Positions 52,615 to 60,843 of a DNA stretch of 64,000 bases are shown here, in pieces. Below the pieces are notes generated by a model. It did no database searches. It saw only the letters and a program-made list of their open reading frames with translations, and was not told the DNA's origin. Origin of the DNA: Microvirga pakistanensis (GTDB taxonomy: Bacteria; Pseudomonadota; Alphaproteobacteria; Rhizobiales; Beijerinckiaceae); the NCBI RefSeq assembly GCF_004458765.1, contig NZ_SPJX01000184.1, positions 62,001 to 126,000 on the forward strand. Direction: 5' to 3'. The position numbers and the translations under genes were made by a program. Each line of letters starts with the position of its first letter. Position 1 is the stretch's first letter.

Positions 52615-53415
52615 GTGTCCTTCCACGAGGGCAAGAAAGCCGCGCGCCAGCGCCTGATCGTGGCCGAGCTGGGCCTGAGCCCGGCCGTCCGGACGTCGGA
52701 TCTCGCCCGCAGACTCGGCGTCTCGGCGGAGACGGTGCGGCGCGACATCGAGGAACTGACCCAGCGCGGCCTTGTCAGCCGCACCTATGGCGGGGCGGCC
52801 GGCCGCCAGCTCGGCCTCCAGCCCGTCTTCCAGGACAGGAACACGCTCGCCGTGGAAGAGCGCGAGGCGATTGCCCGGGCTGCCGCCGCGTTGGTGAAGC
52901 CGGGCGACGTGATCATGATCGATTCCGGCTCCACCACGGCCCGTTTCGCGCATGTTCTCGCCGAAACCGCCTTGAGGGTTACGGTCATCACCAACTGCTT
53001 CGCGGTTGCCAATGCCCTGGTGTCGCAGTCTCAGGTGCGGGTCCTGTTCTGTCCGGGCGATTTTTCCGTGCATGAGCGGGGCGTCTACGGTTCCGAAACC
53101 TGCGCCTTTCTGCAGCGCTTCAATGCGGATATCGCGTTCATCGGCGCCAGCGGCCTCACCCTGGAGGGGCCGAACGACGTCGAGACGCAGGCATGCTGGG
53201 TGAAGCGCACCATGATCGAGCGGGCCGAGCGGGGGGTTCTTCTCCTCGACGCGTCGAAATTCAACCGGCGCCATCTCGAACTCGTCTGCCCCATGGCGGA
53301 GCTGTCCGACATCGTCACGGACCGCATGCCCGATCCTGCCCTGGTCGCCCGGATCGAAGCCGCGAACGTGTCCCTGACGCTCGCGCGACGCGGATCCGAC
53401 CCAGCGGAGCCATGA
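52615..53415 (+). CDS. DeoR/GlpR-family transcriptional regulator
   Basis: A 266-residue regulator with an N-terminal DeoR helix-turn-helix (RTSDLARRLGVSAETVRRDI, about residues 26-45, and SRTYGGAAG) and a C-terminal sugar-phosphate sensor domain (DVIMIDSGSTTARFAHVLAE, about 100-119; FIGASGLTLEG; LLLDASKFNRR). GTG start at 52615 with CGGAGG 8 bases before. It is divergent from the Ugp-like operon and is the likely repressor, responding to a phosphorylated intermediate. Confidence 0.92.
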   Translation: MSFHEGKKAARQRLIVAELGLSPAVRTSDLARRLGVSAETVRRDIEELTQRGLVSRTYGGAAGRQLGLQPVFQDRNTLAVEEREAIARAAAALVKPGDVIMIDSGSTTARFAHVLAETALRVTVITNCFAVANALVSQSQVRVLFCPGDFSVHERGVYGSETCAFLQRFNADIAFIGASGLTLEGPNDVETQACWVKRTMIERAERGVLLLDASKFNRRHLELVCPMAELSDIVTDRMPDPALVARIEAANVSLTLARRGSDPAEP

Positions 53416-53472
53416 TGTGGCGGCCGGCGTTCGTGGTCTTCACGGCGGCGATTTCTCAAGTAAGGTATCGGC

Positions 53473-54723
53473 ATGACAGACGATGCCCTGATCCTGCGTG
53501 CCATGTTCGATGCGGCTTTGAAAGCGGCGCTTCCGGACGGAAAGTTCGATGACCGGTTGCCGCCGCGACCAAAGGGCAGAACGATCGTCCTCGGGGCCGG
53601 AAAGGCGTCCGCGCGCATGGCGGCCGCTTTCGAAGAGGCTTGGGCGAGGGCAGGCGGGGTCTGCGAGGGACTGGTCGTCACACGCTATGGACACGCGGTG
53701 CCCACACGCTCCGTCGAGATCGTCGAGGCCGCGCATCCGGTTCCTGACGAGGCCGGTCTGAACGCCGCCCGGCGGATTCTTGCGCTGGCTCATGAGGCCG
53801 GTCCCGACGACCTCGTCGTGTGCCTCGTCTCCGGCGGTGCATCGGCGCTTCTCTCGTTGCCCGCGGAGGGCATCACCTTTGCGGACAAGCAGGCGCTCAA
53901 TCGCGCGCTCCTGAAGTCCGGCGCACCCATCGGGGAGATGAACCTCGTGCGCAAGTCGCTCTCCGCCATCAAGGGAGGACGGCTCGCTGCAGCGGTCGCA
54001 CCGGCGCAACTCGTCACCTATCTCATATCCGACGTGCCGGGGGACGACCCTGCGAGCATCGGCTCCGGTCCGACGATCCCGGAGCAGGTCGATCCCCGAT
54101 CCGTTCTGTCCATCCTCGGCCGGTACGACATCGACGTGCCTCCCCACGTGGCGAAGGCCGTCCAGGCGAACGTGGTCGAGAGTGCAGTCGAGGGCGGTGT
54201 CGTGCACATGCTCGCCACGCCCAAGATGGCGCTCGACGCGGCCGCCTCGAAAGCGCGTGAGTTCGGCTTGGTCCCTCTGATCCTGGGTGATGCCATCGAG
54301 GGCGAGGCGCGAGAGGTCGGCCGCGCGCTGGCCGGCATCGCACGCTCGGTGAGGCAACATGGCGAGCCTGTGGCGGCGCCTTGTGTCCTTTTGTCTGGAG
54401 GGGAGACGACCGTGACCGTCCGCGGATCGGGGCGCGGCGGGCGCAACGCGGAATTCCTCCTGTCACTCGCCTTGGCGCTGCGCGGTGCGGACGGTCTGTC
54501 GGCCATCGCCTGCGATACCGATGGCATCGACGGATCGGAGGATAATGCCGGCGCATGGTTCGACCAGGCCATGTTCGCTTCCGCTCGCGAGCGGGGGGTG
54601 GATCTCGCTGCGCATCTTGCCGGCAATGACGCCTATACGGCCTTCGCGCAACTCGACCGGCTGGTCGTCACGGGTCCGACGTTGACCAACGTGAACGACT
54701 TTCGCGCCATTCTCGTCCGCTAG
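53473..54723 (+). CDS. Glycerate 2-kinase (GckA/TtuD type, DUF4147-MOFRL)
   Basis: A 416-residue kinase that phosphorylates glycerate at C2. The N-terminal DUF4147 domain (to about residue 240) has VLGAGKASARMAAAFEEAW, CLVSGGASALLSLP (about 117-130), and MNLVRKSLSAIKGGRLA. The C-terminal MOFRL domain (about 295-400) has LLSGGETTVTVRGSGRGGRN and DGIDGSEDNAGAW. In methylotrophs the enzyme belongs to the serine cycle; in other relatives to glyoxylate or tartrate use. Its TAG stop begins repeat copy 6. Confidence 0.93.
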   Translation: MTDDALILRAMFDAALKAALPDGKFDDRLPPRPKGRTIVLGAGKASARMAAAFEEAWARAGGVCEGLVVTRYGHAVPTRSVEIVEAAHPVPDEAGLNAARRILALAHEAGPDDLVVCLVSGGASALLSLPAEGITFADKQALNRALLKSGAPIGEMNLVRKSLSAIKGGRLAAAVAPAQLVTYLISDVPGDDPASIGSGPTIPEQVDPRSVLSILGRYDIDVPPHVAKAVQANVVESAVEGGVVHMLATPKMALDAAASKAREFGLVPLILGDAIEGEAREVGRALAGIARSVRQHGEPVAAPCVLLSGGETTVTVRGSGRGGRNAEFLLSLALALRGADGLSAIACDTDGIDGSEDNAGAWFDQAMFASARERGVDLAAHLAGNDAYTAFAQLDRLVVTGPTLTNVNDFRAILVR

Positions 54724-54816
54724 ATCGCTGCTCGGCGAAGTGGACCCGGTTCGCCGTCGAATATACGACACAGCAAAGAAGGGGGATTGGGGCCGCGCAT
54801 GCGGAAACAACTCTAG
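54720..54816. repeat. CTAG-ended intergenic palindromic element (copy 6) providing two stop codons
   Basis: CTAGATCGC (54720) and AACAACTCTAG (ending 54816) bound 97 bases. GGCGAAGTGGACCCGGTTCGCC folds on itself and matches copy 2. The TAG stop of the glycerate kinase gene (54721-54723) and the stop of the convergent histidine kinase gene (CTA at 54813-54815) are both in the ends. Confidence 0.8.
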
Positions 54817-55598
54817 AACATGCCGGCCGCCCCGGTGACGTTCTTGTGCGGAATCGTCAGCGTCACCGTGGTTCCGTGTCCTTCCCTGCTGTGGATCTCA
54901 AGCCCGCCGCCGTGAAGCCGGAGGATATGCCAGGCAAGGCTGAGGCCGAGGCCGGTACCGGGAAAATCCTTGGTGTTTCGACCCCGGAAGAACGGCTGCA
55001 TGAGGAAAGGAAGATCCAGATCGGAGATGCCGATCCCCTCGTCTTTCACCTGAACCACGATTCCATTCGGCACCGCACGCGCCCTCACGGCGATCGGATG
55101 TTCCGGCGGCGAGTATTTTATGGCGTTGGACAGCACGATCACGAGTGCCTGCTCCAGCAGGATGGGGTCGCCCACCATGGCATCCGGAAGGCCTCGCATA
55201 TCGAGGGTCATCGGGTGGTCGGGTTTGTGGCTGATCTGTTCCCGGCATATGCGCCTGATCAGCGCCTCCGGATTGAATTCCCTGGGATTGAGGAGCATGC
55301 TTCCCGCGCCGACACGCGTGTAGGACAGGATCATATCGATCAATTCCTCGAGCCGCAGGCTGGCACGCCAGATCGTCTCGGCACGGCTTCTCACATCCTT
55401 GGCGCTGAGCCGCTCCGCCCGCCGTTCCAGGCCCTGCGCAAGGGCGCTGATGGTGGAAAGCGGGGTCCTGAGCTGGTGAGCCAGGAGGGCAACCGGATCC
55501 AGAGACTGAGCCGTTTTGTGCTCACCGGCCCGCGAGCGTGTCGGGCGGTTCGTCCTGGACGATGTCTTAGTCGGCCTTCGAGCTGGAGGCACAGGCAT
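54813..55598 (-). CDS. Soluble orphan sensor histidine kinase
   Basis: A 261-residue kinase without membrane segments or a recognised sensor domain. Residues 1-35 are basic and disordered. The phosphoaccepting histidine is H41 in LLAHQLRTPLSTISALAQG. The ATP-binding domain (about 135-255) has the N box LSNAIKYSPPEHPI, the G1 box VKDEGIGI, the F box MQPFFRG and the G2 box GTGLGLSLAWHIL. No partner regulator lies next to it. The stop is in repeat copy 6. Confidence 0.88.
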   Translation of the reverse strand: MPVPPARRPTKTSSRTNRPTRSRAGEHKTAQSLDPVALLAHQLRTPLSTISALAQGLERRAERLSAKDVRSRAETIWRASLRLEELIDMILSYTRVGAGSMLLNPREFNPEALIRRICREQISHKPDHPMTLDMRGLPDAMVGDPILLEQALVIVLSNAIKYSPPEHPIAVRARAVPNGIVVQVKDEGIGISDLDLPFLMQPFFRGRNTKDFPGTGLGLSLAWHILRLHGGGLEIHSREGHGTTVTLTIPHKNVTGAAGMF

Positions 55599-55941
55599 CT
55601 CTTCGCATATAAGTATATAACGTTAAATGAGGCTTCTCGAATTAGAGCACGCGAACTCCATGTCCATGCCAAAAGCCGACGAATTGTAAGATTGTGGCAA
55701 TCGCGGTTTGCTTAATGATGATGAAAAGATGATTTTGTGTTTTGACCTAGAAGGTTCGGAATATCAGAAACATAAAATTGTACGGTGACAGCACAAACTG
55801 AGAATAAATGTCAGAATTCGGTATGCGATTTTACATCTTGTTTGGGGATGAATTGTAAGGTGGAGCTGCCATTATTGCCGGGGCTGAAACCTCTTTCGGT
55901 GGGTGTGCGTTAATTGACAGGTTCCAGTGAGGAGAATGATC
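55599..55941. other. AT-rich region before csbD
   Basis: No gene is supported. Base composition is clearly lower in GC than the neighbours between about 55610 and 55860. GAATTGTAAG occurs twice, at 55681-55690 and 55850-55859. The 3' end holds an EcfG-like promoter. Confidence 0.55.
55886..55911 (+). promoter_or_regulatory. EcfG-type promoter, one mismatch
   Basis: GAAAC (55886-55890), 17 bases, CGTT (55908-55911), 30 bases before the csbD start. Confidence 0.5.
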
Positions 55942-56118
55942 ATGGATCGTGATCGCAGCGAAGGCAGCATGAAGAACATCAAGGGCCGCGTGAAGGAAGG
56001 CCTCGGCAAGGCTCTCGGCGATTCCAAGATGGAATCCGAGGGCAAAATGGATAAGGCCGAGGGCCGCATCCAGAACACCGTGGGCGGCATCAAGGACAGC
56101 CTGCGCAAGGGCACCTGA
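55942..56118 (+). CDS. CsbD-family stress protein
   Basis: A 58-residue hydrophilic protein of the CsbD family. It has GSMKNIKGRVKEGLGKALGD, then SKMESEGKMDKAEGRIQN and TVGGIKDSLRKG, the repeated K-G-x-K-E-x-x-G pattern. CsbD-like proteins are abundant under general stress; their activity is unknown. AGGAG 7 bases upstream supports the ATG at 55942 over the GTG at 55927 and the ATG at 55936. The EcfG-like promoter agrees with stress control. Confidence 0.9.
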   Translation: MDRDRSEGSMKNIKGRVKEGLGKALGDSKMESEGKMDKAEGRIQNTVGGIKDSLRKGT

Positions 56119-56137
56119 CCTGAAGGGTTCGACAACG

Positions 56138-56165
56138 AGGCCCGGCGACGAGCCGGGCCTTTTTC
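56138..56165 (+). terminator. Terminator of csbD
   Basis: AGGCCCGGC (56138-56146), loop of 5, GCCGGGCCT (56152-56160), TTTTT. It abuts the end of the convergent tusA gene. Confidence 0.88.
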
Positions 56166-56394
56166 ATGGCGATGGAGCCGCCTTGGCGATCAGGAAAGTC
56201 AGGCGCTTCTCATCCTGGTGCTGGTCGAGGAGAGTATCGCCCAGTTCCCGAACGAGATTGGGAACATCGATGCCCGCGAGGGGATCCGTGCAGATCACGC
56301 GCAGTCGGTCGCCGGGATTCAGGGTCAGCAGCGCCTTGCGGGTCCGCAGCACCGGAAGCGGGCACTTCAAACCTGACAGATCCAGCTCGGTCAT
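56164..56394 (-). CDS. TusA-family sulfurtransferase
   Basis: A 76-residue protein that carries sulfur as a persulfide on the cysteine of LDLSGLKCPLPVLRTRKAL (C11), the hallmark of TusA/SirA/YeeD proteins. VICTDPLAGIDVPNLVREL follows. It lies 40 bases downstream of mobA on the same strand. TusA feeds MnmA thiolation and molybdenum cofactor synthesis in other bacteria, and both mnmA and mobA are in this window. Confidence 0.9.
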   Translation of the reverse strand: MTELDLSGLKCPLPVLRTRKALLTLNPGDRLRVICTDPLAGIDVPNLVRELGDTLLDQHQDEKRLTFLIAKAAPSP

Positions 56395-56427
56395 CGAAAT
56401 CCTCCCGTCCTGCCCGCCCGCTCTGAA

Positions 56428-56438
56428 CGATGCTCTAG
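56428..56438. repeat. Short fragment of the CTAG-ended repeat family (copy 7)
   Basis: CGATGCTCTAG is the right-end motif of copy 3 without the rest of the element. Its CTA (56435-56437) is the stop codon of mobA. Confidence 0.4.
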
Positions 56439-57064
56439 CGAGCGGCTTCGTGCTCGACAAGGCCGCGCGCAACCATCAGGTCCTCCGGGCTATTGATGTT
56501 GAAGAAAGGATCGAAGGGCTCGGTCGGCCAGGAGGCTGTCGCCAGTCCCCGGGCCTTCATCCAATCCCCCACCCGCCGCAGGCCTTCGATCGTCAGCGCA
56601 TGGCGCAAGTCATGGCGTAGGGCCACCGGCCACAGGCCGACAGTGTAGTGCTCGCGCGGTCCGGACGCGGCGCAGGCCATGGGTTTTCGGTCCGCCTCAC
56701 GCCTCGTATGGAGACGCGAGACGAGATCGGACGGGATGAACGGGGTGTCGCCGGGAACGCTGATCACCCATTCGACCTCGGGACGGTGAGCGGCAGCCCA
56801 TTCGAGCGCCGTCAGCACGCCCGCGAGGGGGCCCGGACGCCCCGCCACGGAATCCGGAACGACGGGCAGCCGGACCCCGGAAAAACGCGAGGGGTCGTCG
56901 TTCGCGTTGAGGATGATTCCTGCGCATTGGGGCGTCAGGCGCCGTTCCACGGAGGCGAGAAGCGTTCGCCCGCCGAGTGTCAGGAGCGGCTTGTCGCCTC
57001 CGCCCATGCGGCGTGCCGATCCTCCCGCGAGAATGACGCCCAGGGTTGCCGGATGGGGCGTCAC
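56435..57064 (-). CDS. mobA: Molybdenum cofactor guanylyltransferase MobA
   Basis: Attaches GMP to molybdopterin, giving MGD for DMSO-reductase-family enzymes. The 209-residue protein has the nucleotide-binding LGVILAGGSARRMGGGDKPL (about residues 8-27), LNANDDPSRF, VPDSVAGRPGPLAGVLTALE and VISVPGDTPFIP (about 99-110). The C-terminus has FFNINSPEDL. These are MobA landmarks. It lies 7 bases from the Mrp gene upstream and is followed by tusA. Confidence 0.93.
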   Translation of the reverse strand: MTPHPATLGVILAGGSARRMGGGDKPLLTLGGRTLLASVERRLTPQCAGIILNANDDPSRFSGVRLPVVPDSVAGRPGPLAGVLTALEWAAAHRPEVEWVISVPGDTPFIPSDLVSRLHTRREADRKPMACAASGPREHYTVGLWPVALRHDLRHALTIEGLRRVGDWMKARGLATASWPTEPFDPFFNINSPEDLMVARGLVEHEAAR

Positions 57065-57071
57065 GGAAGGT

Positions 57072-58199
57072 TCACTCGATCACGATGCGCGGTGCGGAGC
57101 GCGCCGCCGCGCCGCCGGACAATGCGGTCCAGACCTGCTGCGCCATATCCTTGTAGATCCGGGCGTGGGGCCCCTCCGGATCCGCCGCCACGACAGGTCG
57201 ACCGGCATCGGAGAGTTCGCGGATGGTCATGTTGAGCGGCACCTCGCCAAGGAAGGGAACGCCCAGGCGCCCGGCCTCCGAGCGCGCTCCCCCGTGACCG
57301 AAGATATGGGAGGTCTGGCCGCAATGGGGGCAGACGAAGGTGGCCATGTTCTCGATGATCCCGAGGATCGGGATTTCCACGCGCTTGAACATCGATACGC
57401 CGCGCCGCGCATCGATGAGCGCCAGATCCTGCGGGGTGGACACGATCACGGCCCCTGCGAGGGGCGTGGCCTGGGCCATGGTGAGCTGTGCGTCGCCCGT
57501 GCCCGGCGGCATGTCGACCACGAGCACGTCGAGATCGCCCCAGGCGACCTCGCGCAGCATCTGGGTGATCGCCGACATGACCATCGGGCCGCGCCAGATC
57601 ATGGCGGCCTCCTCCTCGACGAGGAAGCCGATGGACATCACCTTGAGGCCGAAGGCCTCCATGGGCTCGAGGATGCGGTTCTCGAGCAGTTTCGGCTTGC
57701 CGTGGATGCCGAAGAGCTTCGGCATGGAAGGTCCATAGATGTCTGCATCGAGAACGCCGACCTTCAGGCCTAGCGCTCCCAGGCCCAGGGCGAGGTTGCA
57801 GGCGGTCGTCGACTTGCCCACGCCGCCTTTCCCGGAAGCCACGGCGATGACATGCTTCACGCCTGGGATTCTCTGGTTCTGCGGCTGGGCGGCTGCCCGC
57901 GGCCGCTGCGCAGCCGCCGGAGACGGGGAGGGCACGGTCGAACCGGTCGGGCGGTCGGCGGTGAGGCTCGCAAAAACGCCCTTCACGCCGGGCAGGCCCT
58001 GAACGGCTGTGGCTGCGGCCTGACGGACCTCTTCCATGGCCTTGGCTTCGGACGGATCGATAGCGATCGAGAACATCACCCGCCCGGCATCGTCGATGTG
58101 AACATCCGAGAGGCGTCCCGACGCGACGAGGTCGGTTCCGCCCGCATCGACCCGCACGGTCGAGAGCACCTGCAAGACATGTTCACGGGTAATCGCCAC
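57072..58199 (-). CDS. Iron-sulfur cluster carrier ATPase Mrp/ApbC
   Basis: A 375-residue NBP35/Mrp-family P-loop protein. A DUF59 (MIP18-like) domain lies at residues 1-80 and a proline-alanine linker follows (to about 110). The deviant Walker A is VASGKGGVGKSTTACNLALG (about 122-141), with VLDADIYGPSMP, VVDMPPGTGD and the cluster-binding CPHC in TFVCPHCGQTSHIFG (about 290). The GTG at 58199 is chosen because AGGAG precedes it and the homologous start A-ITRE-VL follows directly. It inserts or carries Fe-S clusters in the cytoplasm. Confidence 0.93.
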   Translation of the reverse strand: MAITREHVLQVLSTVRVDAGGTDLVASGRLSDVHIDDAGRVMFSIAIDPSEAKAMEEVRQAAATAVQGLPGVKGVFASLTADRPTGSTVPSPSPAAAQRPRAAAQPQNQRIPGVKHVIAVASGKGGVGKSTTACNLALGLGALGLKVGVLDADIYGPSMPKLFGIHGKPKLLENRILEPMEAFGLKVMSIGFLVEEEAAMIWRGPMVMSAITQMLREVAWGDLDVLVVDMPPGTGDAQLTMAQATPLAGAVIVSTPQDLALIDARRGVSMFKRVEIPILGIIENMATFVCPHCGQTSHIFGHGGARSEAGRLGVPFLGEVPLNMTIRELSDAGRPVVAADPEGPHARIYKDMAQQVWTALSGGAAARSAPRIVIE

Positions 58200-58299
58200 G
58201 ATGGAGGCTCCTGGGCTGCGATCCACTAATCTCTTGAGTCTCATGTAGAGGTTTGAGCCCCATCCGTTAAGGCGCTGTCTGACGGCCATGGACAATATC

Positions 58300-58324
58300 C
58301 GAACCAAAACTCACCCCGCCCGTT
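58300..58324 (+). promoter_or_regulatory. EcfG-type promoter, one mismatch
   Basis: CGAAC, 16 bases, CGTT (58321-58324), 95 bases before the general stress protein gene. Confidence 0.45.
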
Positions 58325-58418
58325 GTTGAACCGATCCCTTGGAGCTGAGCCGGCCAGCCGAAAGGCGGCGCCTGCACATCGCCGACCCGAGACGTCGCAA
58401 TGGAATCAGGAGAGGATA

Positions 58419-58922
58419 ATGCATCAACACGGCCATAACGATCCGAACGCCAAAAAGCTCTACGAGCTGATCAAGGACGTGAAGATCGCCATGATGACCA
58501 CCGTCGATACGGACGGTACGCTGCACAGTCGTCCCATGTACAGCCAGGAGGCCGACGAGCATGGCGATTTCTGGTTCTTCACGCAGATCCAATCCCCCAA
58601 AATGACGGAAGTGTCACGGGACAACGAGGTCAACTTAGGCTTCAGCGATCCCAGCAGCCAAACCTATGTGTCCGTTTCAGGCAAGGCCGAGATCGTGCGC
58701 GACAAGGCCAAGATCGAGGAGAAGTGGTCGGAGCCGCTGCGGGCCTGGTTCCCGGAAGGCAAGGACGATCCGCAGATCGCCCTGCTCCGCGTACATCCCT
58801 CGAAAGGCGAGTATTGGGACAGCCCATCCTCCACCATCGTGCATCTCTACGGATATGCAAAGGCAGCTCTGACCGGGCAGCAGCCCAACCCGGGCGATCA
58901 GGCGAAGGTCAACCTGAGCTGA
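58419..58922 (+). CDS. General stress protein 26-like pyridoxamine 5'-phosphate oxidase family protein
   Basis: A 167-residue split-barrel flavin-binding protein. KLYELIKDVKIAMMTTVDTD (about 13-32), HSRPMYSQEADEHGDFWFFT and SDPSSQTYVSVSGKAEIVRD match the COG3871 group (YdaG/GSP26) that binds FMN or FAD. The reaction is unknown; members are general stress proteins. The ATG at 58419 has GGAGAGG at 5 bases. A near-consensus EcfG promoter and a terminator bracket the gene. Confidence 0.9.
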   Translation: MHQHGHNDPNAKKLYELIKDVKIAMMTTVDTDGTLHSRPMYSQEADEHGDFWFFTQIQSPKMTEVSRDNEVNLGFSDPSSQTYVSVSGKAEIVRDKAKIEEKWSEPLRAWFPEGKDDPQIALLRVHPSKGEYWDSPSSTIVHLYGYAKAALTGQQPNPGDQAKVNLS

Positions 58923-58947
58923 CGTCTCAGCAAGCGCGTCAGCAAAG

Positions 58948-58973
58948 AAGGGGCCGCTCGGCGGCCCCTTTTC
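58948..58973 (+). terminator. Rho-independent terminator
   Basis: AAGGGGCCGC (58948-58957), TCG loop, GCGGCCCCTT (58961-58970), TT. Confidence 0.85.
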
Positions 58974-59106
58974 CGTGAAGGCGCTTGCTTCTTCCTTTCA
59001 AGCTCTAGCTTCAGTATAATCAAGGACAACAAAACAAAGTGACTCGGAGATCATCCGAAGTTCGACAAAACGAGAACAGCAAAGGGGCGCCCCCAGGGAG
59101 GGAAAG

Positions 59107-60372
59107 ATGAAATCCATCTGGCTTGCCGCCGTCTCCACTGTAGCGTTTGCGTCTTCGAGTTTCGCCCAGCCCGCCACTCAGCCGCCGACCAACAATCTCG
59201 AGAAACTTCAGACCTTCCAGAGCACGGGCACCGCCGAGCCCAGGCAGATCCCGCAGGAAGGGCGGCGCGCCGACGCGATCCGACGCAACCTTCAGAAGAT
59301 CAAGCTGCCAGCAGGCTTCAAGATCGATCTTTACGCCGTCGTGCCCGATGCCCGTCACATGGCAGTCGGCCCCAATGCGGGCGTCGTGTTTGTCGGGACG
59401 CGCAAGAGCAACGTCTATGTGGTCACGGATCGCGACAAGGACCGTGTGGCCGACGAGGTGAAGCAGTTCGCGCCGTCCGTCGCATTCAAGATCCCCAACG
59501 GCGTCTGCTTCTCCCGCGACGGCATGCTCTACGTCGTCGAGCAGAATCGCGTGCTGCAGTTCCCGGCCGCGGAGTTCTTCTACGAAGGTCCCGACGTGGC
59601 GGCAGCCATCGTCGTGAAGCAGGGCGAATTGATCCCGCCGGGCGAGGAGAGCTTCAACCACACGGCCCGCGTCTGCCGGGTCGGTCCCGACAACAAGCTC
59701 TATATCGCCCTTGGACAGCCCTTCAATGTGCCGCCCAAAGAGAAGATGGAACTTTACAGGGAGGTGGGCATCGGCGGCATCATCCGCGTGGACCAGGACG
59801 GCAAGAACCGGGAAGTTTATGCGACGGGCGTCCGCAACTCCGTCGGCATCGAGTTCAATCCGGCCGACAAGTCCCTCTGGTTCACCGACAACCAGGTCGA
59901 CGGCATGGGTGACGATCAGCCTCCCGGCGAGCTGAACCGGGCTGTCCAGATGGGCCAGAATTTCGGCTTCCCGTATTATGGCGGCGGCATGGTTCGCACC
60001 GTCGAGTACAAGGACGATCAGGTGCCCGCAGGCACCGTGGCGCCTCAAGCCGAAATGGCGCCTCATGCGGCCGATCTCGGGCTCGCCTTCTACACGGGCA
60101 AGATGTTCCCGGCCGCCTATCAGGGGGGCCTCTTCTCGGCACAGCACGGATCCTGGAACCGGACGAAGCCTGTCGGCGCGCGTGTGATGTTCACGCCCCT
60201 CAAGCCGGACGGCACGGCCGACAAGCCTCAGGTCTTCGCCGAAGGCTGGCTCAACGAAAACGGCGAGTATCTCGGCCGGCCCGTCGACGTGGCCGTTCTC
60301 CTGGATGGTTCGCTTCTCGTGTCGGATGACACGGCTGGCGCGATCTACCGCATCTCCTACGAGGGCCAGTGA
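59107..60372 (+). CDS. PQQ-dependent sugar dehydrogenase-like protein (sorbosone dehydrogenase family)
   Basis: A 421-residue exported protein with a signal peptide (MKSIWLAAVSTVAFASSSFA, cleavage near FAQ) and a six-bladed beta-propeller. Marks are LPAGFKIDLYAVVPDARHMA (about 65-84), SFNHTARVCRVGPDNKLYIA (about 183-202), YATGVRNSVGIEFNP (about 237-251) and FSAQHGSWNRTKP (about 344). The pattern is that of periplasmic PQQ-type aldose/sorbosone dehydrogenases. Substrate is unknown. The next gene encodes a cytochrome c, the likely electron acceptor. Confidence 0.88.
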   Translation: MKSIWLAAVSTVAFASSSFAQPATQPPTNNLEKLQTFQSTGTAEPRQIPQEGRRADAIRRNLQKIKLPAGFKIDLYAVVPDARHMAVGPNAGVVFVGTRKSNVYVVTDRDKDRVADEVKQFAPSVAFKIPNGVCFSRDGMLYVVEQNRVLQFPAAEFFYEGPDVAAAIVVKQGELIPPGEESFNHTARVCRVGPDNKLYIALGQPFNVPPKEKMELYREVGIGGIIRVDQDGKNREVYATGVRNSVGIEFNPADKSLWFTDNQVDGMGDDQPPGELNRAVQMGQNFGFPYYGGGMVRTVEYKDDQVPAGTVAPQAEMAPHAADLGLAFYTGKMFPAAYQGGLFSAQHGSWNRTKPVGARVMFTPLKPDGTADKPQVFAEGWLNENGEYLGRPVDVAVLLDGSLLVSDDTAGAIYRISYEGQ

Positions 60373-60383
60373 GGCTGTCCCGG

Positions 60384-60409
60384 CGGGCGCGCTTTCAGCG
60401 CGCCCGTTT
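60384..60409 (+). terminator. Hairpin between the sugar dehydrogenase and cytochrome genes
   Basis: CGGGCGCGC (60384-60392), TTTCA loop, GCGCGCCCG (60398-60406), TTT. With only three T residues, partial termination or message processing is more likely than a full stop. Confidence 0.6.
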
Positions 60410-60428
60410 CCTCCCGAAAGGCAACATC

Positions 60429-60758
60429 ATGAAGACAATCCACGCCCTGGCATTGCTCGGGGTTCTTTCAGGCTGCCTCGCATCGGCCGCAGTCGAGGCG
60501 GCCGATGCCAGAGCAGGACGCCAGAAGATCACCACTTGCCAGGCCTGCCACGGACTCGACGGCCTCTCGAAGAATCCCGAGGCCCCCAATCTGGCGGGGC
60601 AGATCGAGGGCTATCTCGTGAAGGCGCTCACGGAATACAAGTCGGGAGCGCGCAAGAACGAGAGCATGAACATTGTCGCAAAGGATCTCTCCGACGAGGA
60701 CATGGCCGATATCGCGGCCTATTACTCATCGATCGAGATTGACGTGCTGCCGCCATAA
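60429..60758 (+). CDS. Class I cytochrome c (periplasmic)
   Basis: A 109-residue protein with a signal peptide (HALALLGVLSGCLASAAVEA) and one heme c site, C37-QA-C40-H41 in ITTCQACHGLDG. The distal ligand is probably the methionine in NESMNIVAKDLS (about residue 80). It ends soon after IAAYYSSIEI. Type and size fit an electron carrier of the c5/c551 kind. It follows the sugar dehydrogenase by 56 bases and is probably its electron acceptor. Confidence 0.92.
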   Translation: MKTIHALALLGVLSGCLASAAVEAADARAGRQKITTCQACHGLDGLSKNPEAPNLAGQIEGYLVKALTEYKSGARKNESMNIVAKDLSDEDMADIAAYYSSIEIDVLPP

Positions 60759-60843
60759 CGCCGGGGGATGGCGGCAACGCACCCTTTCATCGGCGGGAAG
60801 CCTTCGCTATTGTCCTGCCTTCCGAAACGGCTAGGAGCAGGCG

